DNA of 34,744 nucleotides. Source: Pseudomonadota bacterium (lineage in GTDB: Bacteria > Pseudomonadota > Gammaproteobacteria > Burkholderiales > Burkholderiaceae_C). Shown here piece after piece: positions 1 through 9,074 of this stretch (position 1 is the stretch's first letter; every line of letters begins with the position of its first letter). The position numbers were made by a program, and so were the translations under genes. The stretch lies in the NCBI GenBank assembly GCA_021847345.1, contig JAJZTW010000043.1, positions 1 through 34,744 of the forward strand, in the 5' to 3' direction. Under the pieces are notes generated by a model. The model made no database searches. It was not told the DNA's origin and worked only from the letters and a program-made list of their open reading frames with translations.

Positions 1-214
1 AATGCCGCACCGATCCGTCGTCCATCTCGATGGGCACGTCCACGATCAGCGCGCGCTTGGGACGCCGCAGGGTCTCGGCCCAACGCGCCAGCGGCCCCAG
101 ATAGGGAACCACGCGGTCGACCTGCGCCAGGTAGGTCTGCCAGGGACTGTCGGGCTGCGGATGCAGATACGACAGGTGCTCCGGGTGGAGGGCGGCGGGA
201 ACTTGCTGCAGCAT
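1..214 (-). CDS. gdhA: Glutamate dehydrogenase, N-terminal part (cut by window edge)
   Basis: This is the first 71 codons of a gene that runs off the left edge on the minus strand. The translation starts [20 protein letters not shown] and contains the segments [20 protein letters not shown] and [14 protein letters not shown]. These match the conserved start of the catalytic dimerisation domain of bacterial Glu/Leu/Phe/Val dehydrogenases, which interconvert glutamate and 2-oxoglutarate plus ammonia with NAD(P). The start at 214 is supported by a GAGGAG ribosome binding site at about 224-229, 9 bases upstream. The catalytic Lys and the nucleotide-binding domain lie outside the window, so cofactor preference cannot be judged. 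Glutamate dehydrogenase is preferred over the branched-chain amino-acid dehydrogenases because of overall resemblance to betaproteobacterial GdhA. Confidence 0.85.
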   Translation of the reverse strand, partial: MLQQVPAALHPEHLSYLHPQPDSPWQTYLAQVDRVVPYLGPLARWAETLRRPKRALIVDVPIEMDDGSVRH

Positions 215-530
215 GGGTGCGGACTCCTCGGACGTTGTGCGTCATGGCGGGCCATGCCCCGGGCAACGATGGGGCACGGTGCGCGCACGCCTTCCGGGGT
301 GTCCGGAGTCTGCCGGGTCGCCGGGTGGCGCGGCGCGGAGGGGTCCCGGCGCACGGTTGCACGCCGGGATCACTTCTGCACTCTACGCCGGCCCCGGGCG
401 GGCTGCAAATCCCGGGACATCCCGAAACACTTGTACTTCCTGCACCGGCCTCAAGCAATCGCTGGGCCGCCCCAAGATGGCTTGACCCCCTTGGGGGGGC
501 AGGCTGGGCGCAGCCCGGCTCTGGGGGCGC
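215..530. other. Intergenic gap with GC-rich repeat, no gene seen
   Basis: The gap lies between the start of gdhA and the stop of the aldo/keto reductase, both on the minus strand. The part near 214 should hold the gdhA promoter, but I see no convincing -35/-10 pair. The part at 463-516 holds a GC-rich repeat and small hairpins, described separately. Short open frames here have no recognisable product. Confidence 0.6.
463..500 (-). repeat. GC-rich intergenic repeat, copy 1
   Basis: Read on the minus strand, downstream of the aldo/keto reductase, the element has a run of C, a run of G, then CTTGGGGCGGCCC. The same arrangement follows ruvC at 34674-34716 on the plus strand, so both copies sit behind a gene 3' end in the same orientation relative to that gene. 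A small adjacent hairpin, GGCTG-GGCG-CAGCC, lies at 502-515. No T-run follows, so rho-independent termination is not shown. Confidence 0.6.
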
Positions 531-1517
<987 letters not shown>

Positions 1518-1557
1518 GGTCTGGGTCTCCCGATGAGAACTGCAGGCGGTGGGGCAC

Positions 1558-1571
1558 CTCCTGTCCAGGAG
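1558..1571. promoter_or_regulatory. Short dyad in the divergent upstream region
   Basis: CTCCTG at 1558-1563 and CAGGAG at 1566-1571 form a 6-bp inverted repeat with a 2-base centre. Five bases on lies the palindrome TCCTAGGA (1576-1583). The pair sits 41-66 bases upstream of the aldo/keto reductase start, where a repressor or MerR-type activator could bind. No regulator gene is adjacent, and the site is only a candidate. Confidence 0.3.
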
Positions 1572-1706
1572 AAAATCCTAGGAGCAAACCGCGCGGGCTG
1601 CAGGGATCAGCCGCGCCTTGCGTGGACGAAGTCCCCCATTGCGAGCCGTGCAAGGCAGCGTGGTACTCTGCGGCCACCCTCCGCCCTGTGCGCCAGGACC
1701 GTGCGC

Positions 1707-2507
1707 ATGCCCATGCCAAGACCCCAACGACAAAGTTATTGGTTTCGCAAGGTGCGCGTGCTTACGCAATGGGCCATCGGCCTGCGCGCGCCCGATTTCG
1801 GCAGTGTGTATCTCGCCTACCACCCGGACTCTTACACGATGGTGCGGGCACAGCCCGAGTTCCGGCAGCTACTGCGACGTTTCACCCGCTTCAACCGCCG
1901 CAACAACGGCGGCGACATCAATCGCCTCTGGACCTTCATCCTCAATCTGCAGCAGATCCTCGCGGATAACATCCCCGGCGATTTTGCCGAACTCGGGGTG
2001 TGGCGTGGCAATACCGCCAGTATCTTGGCCCACTATGCCCAGCTTTCGGGGCGCAGAGCGGTGCTGTTCGACACCTTCGAAGGCTTTGATCAGCGCGACA
2101 TCCAGGGTGTCGACAGTTTAAAACGCACCGAATTCGCCAACACTTCGGTGCGCCTGGCGACGGACGTGATCGGTGACGCGGTGCAGTCCTGCGACTTCGT
2201 TCCGGGCCGTTTCCCGGAAAGCTTGCGGCCCGAACACACGCGTGGCTACGCAGCGGTCAGCCTGGATTGCGATCTGTACGAGCCGATGCGCGCGGCACTG
2301 GAATTCTTCTATCCCCTGTTACCGCATGGAGGGCTGTTGCTGATTCATGACTACAACAATCCGGCCTGGGAGGGCGTAAAGCTAGCCGTCGACGAGTTTT
2401 GCGCAAGAAGCGGAGAGCTCGTCATCGCCGTTGGCGACAAATCGGGGACTGCGCTGATCCGCAAGGCGTCTGCCGACGCTGCCCGCCCGGTGCAGTTTGC
2501 CGCCTGA
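1707..2507 (+). CDS. TylF/macrocin O-methyltransferase family protein
   Basis: A 266-residue SAM-dependent O-methyltransferase of the TylF family, which methylates hydroxyls of sugars in macrolides and surface glycans. The SAM motif is GDFAELGVWRGNTASIL at about residues 91-107. The acidic strand AVLFDTFEGF and the metal-site segment SLDCDLYEPM follow, then LLIHDYNNPAWEGV, which carries the late Asp and aromatic residues typical of the family. I chose the ATG at 1707 because AGGA at 1694-1697 is 9 bases upstream; a GTG at 1701 and an ATG at 1713 are alternatives. It opens the plus-strand glycan operon, and the next start is about 32 bases past its stop. GC is lower than in the catabolic genes to the right. 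The acceptor sugar is unknown. Confidence 0.85.
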   Translation: MPMPRPQRQSYWFRKVRVLTQWAIGLRAPDFGSVYLAYHPDSYTMVRAQPEFRQLLRRFTRFNRRNNGGDINRLWTFILNLQQILADNIPGDFAELGVWRGNTASILAHYAQLSGRRAVLFDTFEGFDQRDIQGVDSLKRTEFANTSVRLATDVIGDAVQSCDFVPGRFPESLRPEHTRGYAAVSLDCDLYEPMRAALEFFYPLLPHGGLLLIHDYNNPAWEGVKLAVDEFCARSGELVIAVGDKSGTALIRKASADAARPVQFAA

Positions 2508-2539
2508 GCCCGAACCCCCGGTCCCAGTCACCGCGCAGT

Positions 2540-3778
2540 ATGCCACGTCGACTCGCCGATTGGCGCCCTGGCGGCTATCTGCGAAACAGTGGCCGGCTCA
2601 TGATCTGGCTCATGGTGCGCGCGGGCGCGCAAGCAGGCACGGTCGTCCTGCTTGCCCGCTCGCTTGGAGCTCAGGTCTACGGGGAGTTCATTACCGCGCT
2701 CGCCGTTGCATCGTTTTTCGTTCCCCTTGCGAGCATGGGCTTGCAAGCGATCGTACTGCGCGAGGGGGCTGCCGACCCGGGCCGGCTACCTGTGCTCCTC
2801 ATGCGTGCGCTTCGAATCTGGCGCATCGGCTGGGCAGTCGCCACGCTGCTTGCGGCGCTCGCTGGATGGGCCTTTCTTCCGCGGCCCACGAACGCCGCAC
2901 TGTTCGTCTTGCTCTGCGCCGGCGAGATTGGCGCGGGCTCGTTGGTCGAACTACTGGGCCGTGTCCAACAGGCAAGGCAGCACCCACAGCGCTTCGGCCA
3001 ATTGCTCGCGGGGCTCTCGCTGGCTCGTCTCGCGGCCCTCGGCGCGTTGCTTGCACTCCATGAACTCACCCTTGAAAGCTGGATCCTTGCCTACGTCTCA
3101 TCGAGTATGGCCTACGCAACTCTTGTCCTGCGCCAGGCGCCCCGCCGCGCGGTGGATACGACAAGTCTCGAGCACACGGACCGGCAACTCGTGCACCTCG
3201 GACTGCCTTTCGTAAGCGGCGCGATTGCATTCCGCATTCAGGCGGAATTCAACAAGCCAGTCCTTGCACGGCTCGGCTACTCACTGGCTGGTAACTTCAG
3301 TGTTGCCCAGCGTGCTGTCGACGTGGCAAACCTGCCTCTCGTGGCGCTGCAGGAGGCGTTGTGGCCGCGCGTGTTCGCCAGCGAAGACCCACGTGGACGA
3401 ATTTTCCGCAGCGGTAGCGCCATCATGGCTCTCGCGCTGATCGGTGGAGCTCTGCTGGCCATCTGCGCGCCGCTGCTGCCTCGTCTGCTTGGGGCGGGTT
3501 ACGCCGAAGCAGCGTCGCTGCTCGCGCTGCTGGCCTGGCTGCCCGCGGTTCAGGTCTTGCGCGGCTTGTCCAATGCGCTTCTGATGGCCGAACGGCGTTT
3601 CGACGTGCTTCTGCGCGTGTATGTCTTCGGCACGGCCTCGGCGATACTGACAAACCTGGCGTTGATCCTCGCCTACCATCTATCCGGCGCGGTAATCGCC
3701 GCCTACGCGAATGAAGCTCTGGTGATCGGCTTTCAGCTGCTGCTTGCACGCAGACCGAGTCGATTGAGCCACTCCTGA
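2540..3778 (+). CDS. Wzx-like polysaccharide flippase
   Basis: A 412-residue, strongly hydrophobic membrane protein with repeated helical pairs and the opening pattern RNSGRLMIWLMVRAGAQAG then ARSLGAQVYGEFITALAV, typical of MOP/MATE-superfamily O-antigen flippases. About 12 transmembrane segments are expected. Such proteins move undecaprenyl-diphosphate-linked oligosaccharides across the inner membrane. The ATG at 2540 lacks a clear ribosome binding site; it is chosen because the frame upstream runs into the previous gene with no better start. Placement between two methyltransferases and a GT9 enzyme supports a surface-glycan role. A hand-counted 60-base sample (3241-3300) is 57% GC against 73% in a sample from liuB, suggesting a different origin. 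Confidence 0.82.
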   Translation: MPRRLADWRPGGYLRNSGRLMIWLMVRAGAQAGTVVLLARSLGAQVYGEFITALAVASFFVPLASMGLQAIVLREGAADPGRLPVLLMRALRIWRIGWAVATLLAALAGWAFLPRPTNAALFVLLCAGEIGAGSLVELLGRVQQARQHPQRFGQLLAGLSLARLAALGALLALHELTLESWILAYVSSSMAYATLVLRQAPRRAVDTTSLEHTDRQLVHLGLPFVSGAIAFRIQAEFNKPVLARLGYSLAGNFSVAQRAVDVANLPLVALQEALWPRVFASEDPRGRIFRSGSAIMALALIGGALLAICAPLLPRLLGAGYAEAASLLALLAWLPAVQVLRGLSNALLMAERRFDVLLRVYVFGTASAILTNLALILAYHLSGAVIAAYANEALVIGFQLLLARRPSRLSHS

Positions 3779-3852
3779 GAGCGTTCCCTGCGCCCGCGGT
3801 GCATAAGAAACATCTCCTCCCGGCAAGCACGGACCACCCTCCTTCGACGTCC

Positions 3853-4674
3853 ATGAAGCCACCCAACCACAGCGGCCTGGAGGAGCCGGGCACTGGAAAC
3901 AAAGTGCCTGGAGGCACGGAGAACGCCGCCTATGAAAACTATGCGGCGCATTACGACTCAGCCGTCGGGAAGCGAGTGCGTCGCGAATGGGAGGAAGTCC
4001 AGTCGCTACAGCTCGATCGCCTCCCGAGATGGATCGACCGCGTGCACAAAGACGCGCGCATCCTCGACGCCGGATGCGCCACGGGCTACCTTCTGGGCCT
4101 GCTGTCGGCCGATGGTTACACACGGCTCACCGGCGTCGACCTGTCCGCAAGCCTCGCCTCATCAGCTCGTGATCGCCTTGGAAATTCGGCACTCGTCGTG
4201 CAATCGGACCTGTGGAGCTTCCTACGCCAGCAAGCGGACGGATCCTTCGACGCAGTGATCATGCATCATGTGCTCGAACACATCCCACGCGAGGAAACGA
4301 TTCCCACGCTGAAGGAGATTCATCGCTGCCTGGTCCCCGGCGGATTCCTGGGAGTCAAAGTTCCGAATGCTTCCTTCATGCTGGGCGGGGCGATGATGTT
4401 CGGAGACTTCACCCACGTCACCCATTTCAATGAGCATTCGCTTGCACAGGTCCTGGCGGCGAGTGGCTACCCCACCGATCGCCTCGAAATCATCCTGCAT
4501 CCGCCCAAACTGTTGTCACCGTGGCGCCATCCGTGGCACGCTTTGCTCAGACTCCTGAACCGCCTGCGTTGGCATGCCCATCGCGTGACCCATCGCGCGA
4601 TTGCCATCCTCGCCGATCAACGACCCGCCTCCCGTGCCTTCGAGGCGGAGCTGGAAATGCTGGCGCGACGCTGA
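3853..4674 (+). CDS. Class I SAM-dependent methyltransferase
   Basis: A 273-residue methyltransferase with the Rossmann SAM motif ILDAGCATGYLLG (about residues 70-82 from this start), the acidic strand end GVDLSAS, and the post-II motif VIMHHVLEHIPREE. The downstream PGGFLGVKVPN and FTHVTHFNEHSL segments are typical of methyltransferases found in O-antigen and exopolysaccharide clusters. The start is uncertain: the ATG at 3853 has no clear Shine-Dalgarno, and a GTG at 3799 would add 18 residues. The last 60 residues are rich in Arg, His and Trp and may associate with the membrane. It probably methylates a sugar or lipid-linked glycan, but the substrate cannot be read from the sequence. Confidence 0.85.
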   Translation: MKPPNHSGLEEPGTGNKVPGGTENAAYENYAAHYDSAVGKRVRREWEEVQSLQLDRLPRWIDRVHKDARILDAGCATGYLLGLLSADGYTRLTGVDLSASLASSARDRLGNSALVVQSDLWSFLRQQADGSFDAVIMHHVLEHIPREETIPTLKEIHRCLVPGGFLGVKVPNASFMLGGAMMFGDFTHVTHFNEHSLAQVLAASGYPTDRLEIILHPPKLLSPWRHPWHALLRLLNRLRWHAHRVTHRAIAILADQRPASRAFEAELEMLARR

Positions 4675-4730
4675 ACACGCACGCATTCCCGGCGCCCGAT
4701 GACGTAAATCACGCGTTCAGATAGGACATC

Positions 4731-5963
4731 ATGCACCACACAGACGGTTCGGCCCTCGCAGCATCTCACGACAACTGGCGCCAGATCGTCGACTTGCGCT
4801 GGCGAAAATTCAAGCGCCTCGCCGAATTCCTCGCTTTTTCCGTCTTAGACCTGCTGACCCTCGCGAATGTTGCTGTTCGAACTGAGACAGGTTGTGCCAT
4901 AGTCCACGTCGAACTTCTAGGCGACTATGTTCTTTGGCGACCTTACGGCATCGCGCTTGCTGCCCACCTCGGAACGACCGGGCGACGCGTCCACCTCGTG
5001 CTGGACGAACTGGTAGCCGAACTTGCTCGCACCGACTTCCCGGACTGCGAACTGCTTCTCGTTTCGCGCCCTCGTTTGACGCACGATCCCGCCTACCGAG
5101 CGCGCACCCTGCGCTCTCTGCGCCGACTGCACGTTCAAGAGACCTACCTCGCCAGTTGCCCACGTGACGGCATTGTCCACGATGCCATCGTCGCGGCACT
5201 GGGCGCACCGGCCTGGGGCTTCGAGAGCACCTTTCGCGACCGCCCATGGCTGGACGTAGCATGGAATCGACGCCTTTATTCCCTCGGAGTGGTCGCACAT
5301 CAGGGCTGGACCCACAAGAACGTGCCTCACCGCCTGCTGCTCCATCGACTAGGCATATCGGCGGTCTCCCACCAAACTGCCGGCTTCCCATCGAGGCCCC
5401 CGCAACCGCGAAGCACCCAATCGACCTACTGGATCTTGGCAGTTGGGTCGAGTAACGCAGGTCGTCGCTGGCCAGTTCATCGCTTCGTGGAGGTGGCGAA
5501 TTGGCTCTTGGCGGAGCGCCCGCACTGGTCGTGCCTGCTGGTGGGGAGCGCGGTGGAACAAGAGTTGGCCGAAGTGGCCGCACGGCAACTGCGTGGCAAG
5601 GTCACCAACCTTGTGGGCAAGACCTCTCTCACGGAACTGCAAGAACTGGTTGGAGGCGCGGTAGTGCTGCTTGGCAACGACTCGGCACTCGGACATATCG
5701 CAGCCTCCCTCGGCATTCCGTCGGTTGTTGTCGTGGGAGGCGGGCACCACGGACGTTGCTACCCCTACCCGTCGGATGGATCGGTAGCAACTTGCGCACC
5801 CACCGTCGTTGCCAAGCCCATGGACTGCTTCCACTGCGACTGGATCTGCCGCTATCGGGTGGCCCCTGGGGCGCCATTTCCGTGCGTAGAGCACGTGGAT
5901 GTGGCAAGCGTTTGTACGGCTCTGGCGGCAGTAGTCGGTCAGATCGAAGACAAGCGCCGATAG
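4731..5963 (+). CDS. Glycosyltransferase family 9 (heptosyltransferase-like)
   Basis: A 410-residue GT-B fold enzyme of family GT9. The C-terminal donor domain shows AVGSSNAGRRWPVHRFVEV (residues 237-255), NLVGKTSLTELQELVGGA (293-310) and LLGNDSALGHIAASLGIPSV (313-332), the usual donor-binding Asp/His segment. After it lie Cys366, Cys369, Cys373 and Cys385 (C-x2-C-x3-C-x11-C), a cluster seen in many GT9 proteins. The N-terminal strand reads AIVHVELLGDYVLWRPY; the Arg that usually precedes the GD turn is absent. About 50 residues precede the fold. AGGA lies just upstream of ATG 4731. It is the last gene of the plus-strand operon. ADP-heptose is the family's classical donor, but this member could use another sugar. 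Confidence 0.87.
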   Translation: MHHTDGSALAASHDNWRQIVDLRWRKFKRLAEFLAFSVLDLLTLANVAVRTETGCAIVHVELLGDYVLWRPYGIALAAHLGTTGRRVHLVLDELVAELARTDFPDCELLLVSRPRLTHDPAYRARTLRSLRRLHVQETYLASCPRDGIVHDAIVAALGAPAWGFESTFRDRPWLDVAWNRRLYSLGVVAHQGWTHKNVPHRLLLHRLGISAVSHQTAGFPSRPPQPRSTQSTYWILAVGSSNAGRRWPVHRFVEVANWLLAERPHWSCLLVGSAVEQELAEVAARQLRGKVTNLVGKTSLTELQELVGGAVVLLGNDSALGHIAASLGIPSVVVVGGGHHGRCYPYPSDGSVATCAPTVVAKPMDCFHCDWICRYRVAPGAPFPCVEHVDVASVCTALAAVVGQIEDKRR

Positions 5964-6066
5964 CGCACCCAATCCAAGCGCGAAGGCACAAACGCACAGC
6001 GCGCCCGCGCCCAGCCCGCGCTTGTCGCCATCGCAGCTATATGGCAGCGGGGTGCCTCGATCAAGG

Positions 6067-6963
6067 CTACGAGCGTCTAGGGCAGGCACGCTCACGACTT
6101 GCAAGGTCCCGCAGAGGATCCTGTCCATGCGCCAGCCGCCATCCCAACGCCAAGGCCTGAATCGGCACGACGCTGCGAAAGCGCAAGCTGCGCAACACAG
6201 CGCGCGTGCCCAGGAAAGCGAAACGCGCGGCGTACATCGCCCGTCGCTGAGCGACGCCGCTGGCGAGTCGCCTCGCGAGCAACCAATGCGCGGCCACCAT
6301 ACGAGACTCGTAAAACTCCGAGCCCAGGCCGCTACTGGCGGAGCCTTCATGGTCAACCAGCGCATGCTCGACGCGAACCATTTGGCGCTTTCGGCGACGT
6401 AATCGGAAACCGAGTTCTGCATCCTCTCCGTACATGAAGAAGGCCTCGTCATACAAGGCTTCGGCCCAGCGCTGCGGCGCAAACAGCACGGCGCAGCCAC
6501 TCGCATGCGGCACTGCCCCGGGGAACGGGCGACGCGTGACCAGTCCGAGCCAGGGCTGGTAGTAAGCCTCGGCGCGCACGTCTCCTCCATGGTCGATCCA
6601 TGGATAGGCCAGCACCGCCTCGGGATGGTCCTGCAACGCCGCGCTCAACGCCGCCAGAGTCCCGGTGCGCACGGTGGCGTCATTGTTCAGAAGAAGAATC
6701 CAGGCCTCGGAAGCGTGCCGGCGAATTCGCTCGATTCCCGAATTGACGCCAGCCGCGAATCCCAGATTGACCCGGCTCTCGACAACGCTGACTCTGGAGT
6801 CCCCGTGCAGCGCCAGGACAAGCTGCGACGCGCTCTTGCCATCATCGGCCGAGTTGTCCAACACGACCACCGCGACCGCTCCGTCAGCAAGCAAACTCGA
6901 CACGCAGCGCAAAGTGCGGGGCGCATCACGATAGTTCAAGGTCAGGCCGATGATTTCCGACAT
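6067..6963 (-). CDS. Glycosyltransferase family 2
   Basis: A 298-residue GT-A fold enzyme. The nucleotide-sugar site is visible as LTLNYRD (residues 7-13), VVVLDNSADD (32-41), NLGFAAGVNSGI (66-77) and the DxD-equivalent LLNNDATV (91-98). The catalytic-base region is FFMYGEDAELGFRLRRR with Glu180-Asp181. This layout is that of GT2 enzymes such as rhamnosyltransferases that extend O-antigen or exopolysaccharide chains. It is the last gene of the six-gene minus-strand operon; its ATG at 6963 is 4 bases after the stop of the preceding gene. Its stop faces the GT9 stop across about 100 bp. Donor and acceptor are unknown. Confidence 0.88.
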   Translation of the reverse strand: MSEIIGLTLNYRDAPRTLRCVSSLLADGAVAVVVLDNSADDGKSASQLVLALHGDSRVSVVESRVNLGFAAGVNSGIERIRRHASEAWILLLNNDATVRTGTLAALSAALQDHPEAVLAYPWIDHGGDVRAEAYYQPWLGLVTRRPFPGAVPHASGCAVLFAPQRWAEALYDEAFFMYGEDAELGFRLRRRKRQMVRVEHALVDHEGSASSGLGSEFYESRMVAAHWLLARRLASGVAQRRAMYAARFAFLGTRAVLRSLRFRSVVPIQALALGWRLAHGQDPLRDLASRERACPRRS

Positions 6964-6967
6964 GCGC

Positions 6968-7933
6968 TCAATCCAGAGTCCGTGCGTTGGGGTGGCGCAG
7001 AGCGTCCATCACGCCTGCCAGCATCTCCCGCACATGAATGAGCCGTTGCCTGGAAAACAGACCATACGACGCCAGCGTCACCAGAATCTTGACGGCACAC
7101 CAGAATTTCCACACCAGCGGTACGTAGCCTCGCCGCATGAGCCACAGTGAGTTCCTGAAGAGGTAGCGGTGACGCGCCGGCGAACGGGCCGGCCAGACAC
7201 GCCAGCCCAACAGCCAAATGCGCAAGCCGCGCTCGCCCATGGCATGGCGGAACACTGCGCTCGGAACTCCCCACAGGGTATGGCCGGTAGCCAGCAGTCG
7301 AAACGACCATTCCGTATCCACATGGTCGATGAACAGGCTGGTATCAAGACCGCCTTGCTCGAGGTACGTCTGGATACGCATCAGGGTACCGCTTCCGTTG
7401 AGGTTCGCGATGGGAAGAGGGGCCTCCGAAGGTGGAGGAAAGCTCCGACGCCAACGCCAGCGCGTCATACGGTGGAAACCGTGCATCAATCCCGTATCGG
7501 GGTCGAGCAACTGCGGCCCCACGGCACCAGGCCGTGTCCCCTGACGTTCGAGTTGATCCAGGGCGTCAAGAAGCGTCGGAATGGCTCGATCAAGCGGCTC
7601 GCTGTCCTGATCCAGCAGAAGCACATGGGTTGGCCTCGACGCGAGACTTGCGAGTTCACGCACGCCCTGGTCAAGTGCTGCAGCCAATCCCCGATTGGTC
7701 TCGTTGTACAGCACTCGCAGCCCCGGAATGACCTGGCACATGGTCAGAAGTCCTCTGCCGACCTCTGGATCAGACGAGTTGTCGACGATGACCTTTATGG
7801 CATCGACTGGGAGCGCCTGCAACTGCCGCTGCAACAAGGTGAAATTTGGCCTGTAGGTCACCGTCACGGTACCCAGGCGCTGGCCAGAAACCTGCGGGTC
7901 GGCAACTTGCACGCCCACCGGTTCAGATTGCAT
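6968..7933 (-). CDS. Glycosyltransferase family 2, rhamnosyltransferase-like
   Basis: A 321-residue GT2 enzyme resembling dTDP-rhamnosyltransferases of the RfbF/WbbL type. Key features are GTVTVTYRPN (21-30), KVIVDNSSD (47-55), NRGLAAALDQGV (80-91), VLLLDQDSEP with the DxD motif at 108-110, and FIDHVDTEWSFRL (201-213), close to the FID-x-VD-x-EW signature of that group. The C-terminal part is basic and has one or two hydrophobic stretches, as in membrane-associated members. The start at 7933 lies inside the end of the upstream GT4 gene (11-bp overlap), which implies coupled translation. The frame is open further upstream, but that region belongs to the GT4 gene. Rhamnose as donor is an inference from family resemblance. 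Confidence 0.88.
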   Translation of the reverse strand: MQSEPVGVQVADPQVSGQRLGTVTVTYRPNFTLLQRQLQALPVDAIKVIVDNSSDPEVGRGLLTMCQVIPGLRVLYNETNRGLAAALDQGVRELASLASRPTHVLLLDQDSEPLDRAIPTLLDALDQLERQGTRPGAVGPQLLDPDTGLMHGFHRMTRWRWRRSFPPPSEAPLPIANLNGSGTLMRIQTYLEQGGLDTSLFIDHVDTEWSFRLLATGHTLWGVPSAVFRHAMGERGLRIWLLGWRVWPARSPARHRYLFRNSLWLMRRGYVPLVWKFWCAVKILVTLASYGLFSRQRLIHVREMLAGVMDALRHPNARTLD

Positions 7934-9074
7934 CGTAGTGTCCCAGAGCTCGCAAGACCTGGGCGCCGAAATTCCCCCAGGAAAAACCTTCCGCAAAGCC
8001 ACGCGTCGCAGCCTGGGACAAGGGCCGCTCAAGACCTGCAAGCACCGCGCTTGCGAACCCTCGACTATCTCCCGCCTGGATCAACACTCCGCTGATCCCA
8101 TGTGCTATCGCGTCGACCACCCCCCCGCACGCATAGGCCACGGTCGCAAGCCCGTGCGCCGCCGCCTCGACCGCCACCATGCCGAAGCCCTCGATGTCGT
8201 GAGGCAACTCGCGGATGGGGAACACGTGCAGGTCGGCGGCAAAGTACGCGTCGTGCAGCTCGGCCTCGTCGACCTTGCCGAGCAGGCGCAGATGCCCCTC
8301 GACGCCTGCCTCACGCGCGGCCTGTCGGATGCTCTCGGGGCTTTGCACCTGTGCGTGCAGGGCGTTGGTCGGCGCATCGCCGATCACCACGAACATCACG
8401 CCAGGGTGCTCGTGCACGATGCTCGGCAGCACCTCGGCGACGAACTGGCGCAGGCCCTTGCGCTCGGTCAGACGCCCGACCGCAAGCAGCACAGGCGCGC
8501 GTGGATCGATGCCGCGGGCCTGCCGGAAACGTTCGCGAGCCCGTGGGTCGAAATCCGGCAGCTCGGTGCCCGGATGCACGATCGAAATGCGCTGCGCCGC
8601 GATGCCCAGCCCATCGGCAAGGCGCGCCGTCGCCGTGCTGTTGGCGATGATGCGGTCCATGCGGCGCAGCGCCGGGCGCCAGAGCGCACGGTACACGGGA
8701 TGCGCCACGCTGAGGTCCAGGCCATGCACGTAGGCGGCGGCTCGCGCGCCGCTGGCTCGCGCAGCGCCCCAGGCCAGCGTCGCGGTCAGCCCGCTTCCGG
8801 CCAGCACCCAGTCGGGCCGCCAGGCGCGGGCCTCGCGCCGCGCGCGCAACGCGGCCTGCACGAGGAATCGGTGCAACGGCCGCAAGCAAACCTCGCGCAC
8901 CTCGACCCCGGGCGGCGCGAGCCGCGCCGCGCCTTCGGGCGCCACCACGCGCAGCTCGCAATGCTGGCGCAGCTCGTCGGCCAGGTGCCAGTTCAGGCGC
9001 TCCATCCCTCCCAGCAGCGGCGGAAAGTTGCGGGTCACGAACAGCACCCGGGGGCTGGCGCTGCCGTCAGCCAT
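7923..9074 (-). CDS. Glycosyltransferase family 4
   Basis: A 383-residue GT-B retaining glycosyltransferase. The N-terminal acceptor domain opens with VLFVTRNFPPLLGGMERLNW (10-29), which carries the Gly-Gly loop typical of the family. The donor domain has LLAVGRLTERKGL (196-208) with the phosphate-binding Arg201 and Lys206, and the E-x7-E motif formed by Glu295 and Glu303 in DIEGFGMVAVEAAAHG. The last bases ATGCAATCTGA also start the next GT2 gene. Its own start overlaps the end of the upstream GT2 gene by 8 bp. GT4 enzymes of this type build lipopolysaccharide or exopolysaccharide chains from GDP- or UDP-sugars; the specific sugar is not evident. Confidence 0.9.
   Translation of the reverse strand: MADGSASPRVLFVTRNFPPLLGGMERLNWHLADELRQHCELRVVAPEGAARLAPPGVEVREVCLRPLHRFLVQAALRARREARAWRPDWVLAGSGLTATLAWGAARASGARAAAYVHGLDLSVAHPVYRALWRPALRRMDRIIANSTATARLADGLGIAAQRISIVHPGTELPDFDPRARERFRQARGIDPRAPVLLAVGRLTERKGLRQFVAEVLPSIVHEHPGVMFVVIGDAPTNALHAQVQSPESIRQAAREAGVEGHLRLLGKVDEAELHDAYFAADLHVFPIRELPHDIEGFGMVAVEAAAHGLATVAYACGGVVDAIAHGISGVLIQAGDSRGFASAVLAGLERPLSQAATRGFAEGFSWGNFGAQVLRALGHYDAI

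Noticed and set aside
5975..6024. 8-bp inverted repeat CAAGCGCG / CGCGCTTG between the convergent glycan operons
   Set aside because: The 34-base loop and lack of a T-run make it a poor terminator; it may be chance in GC-rich DNA.
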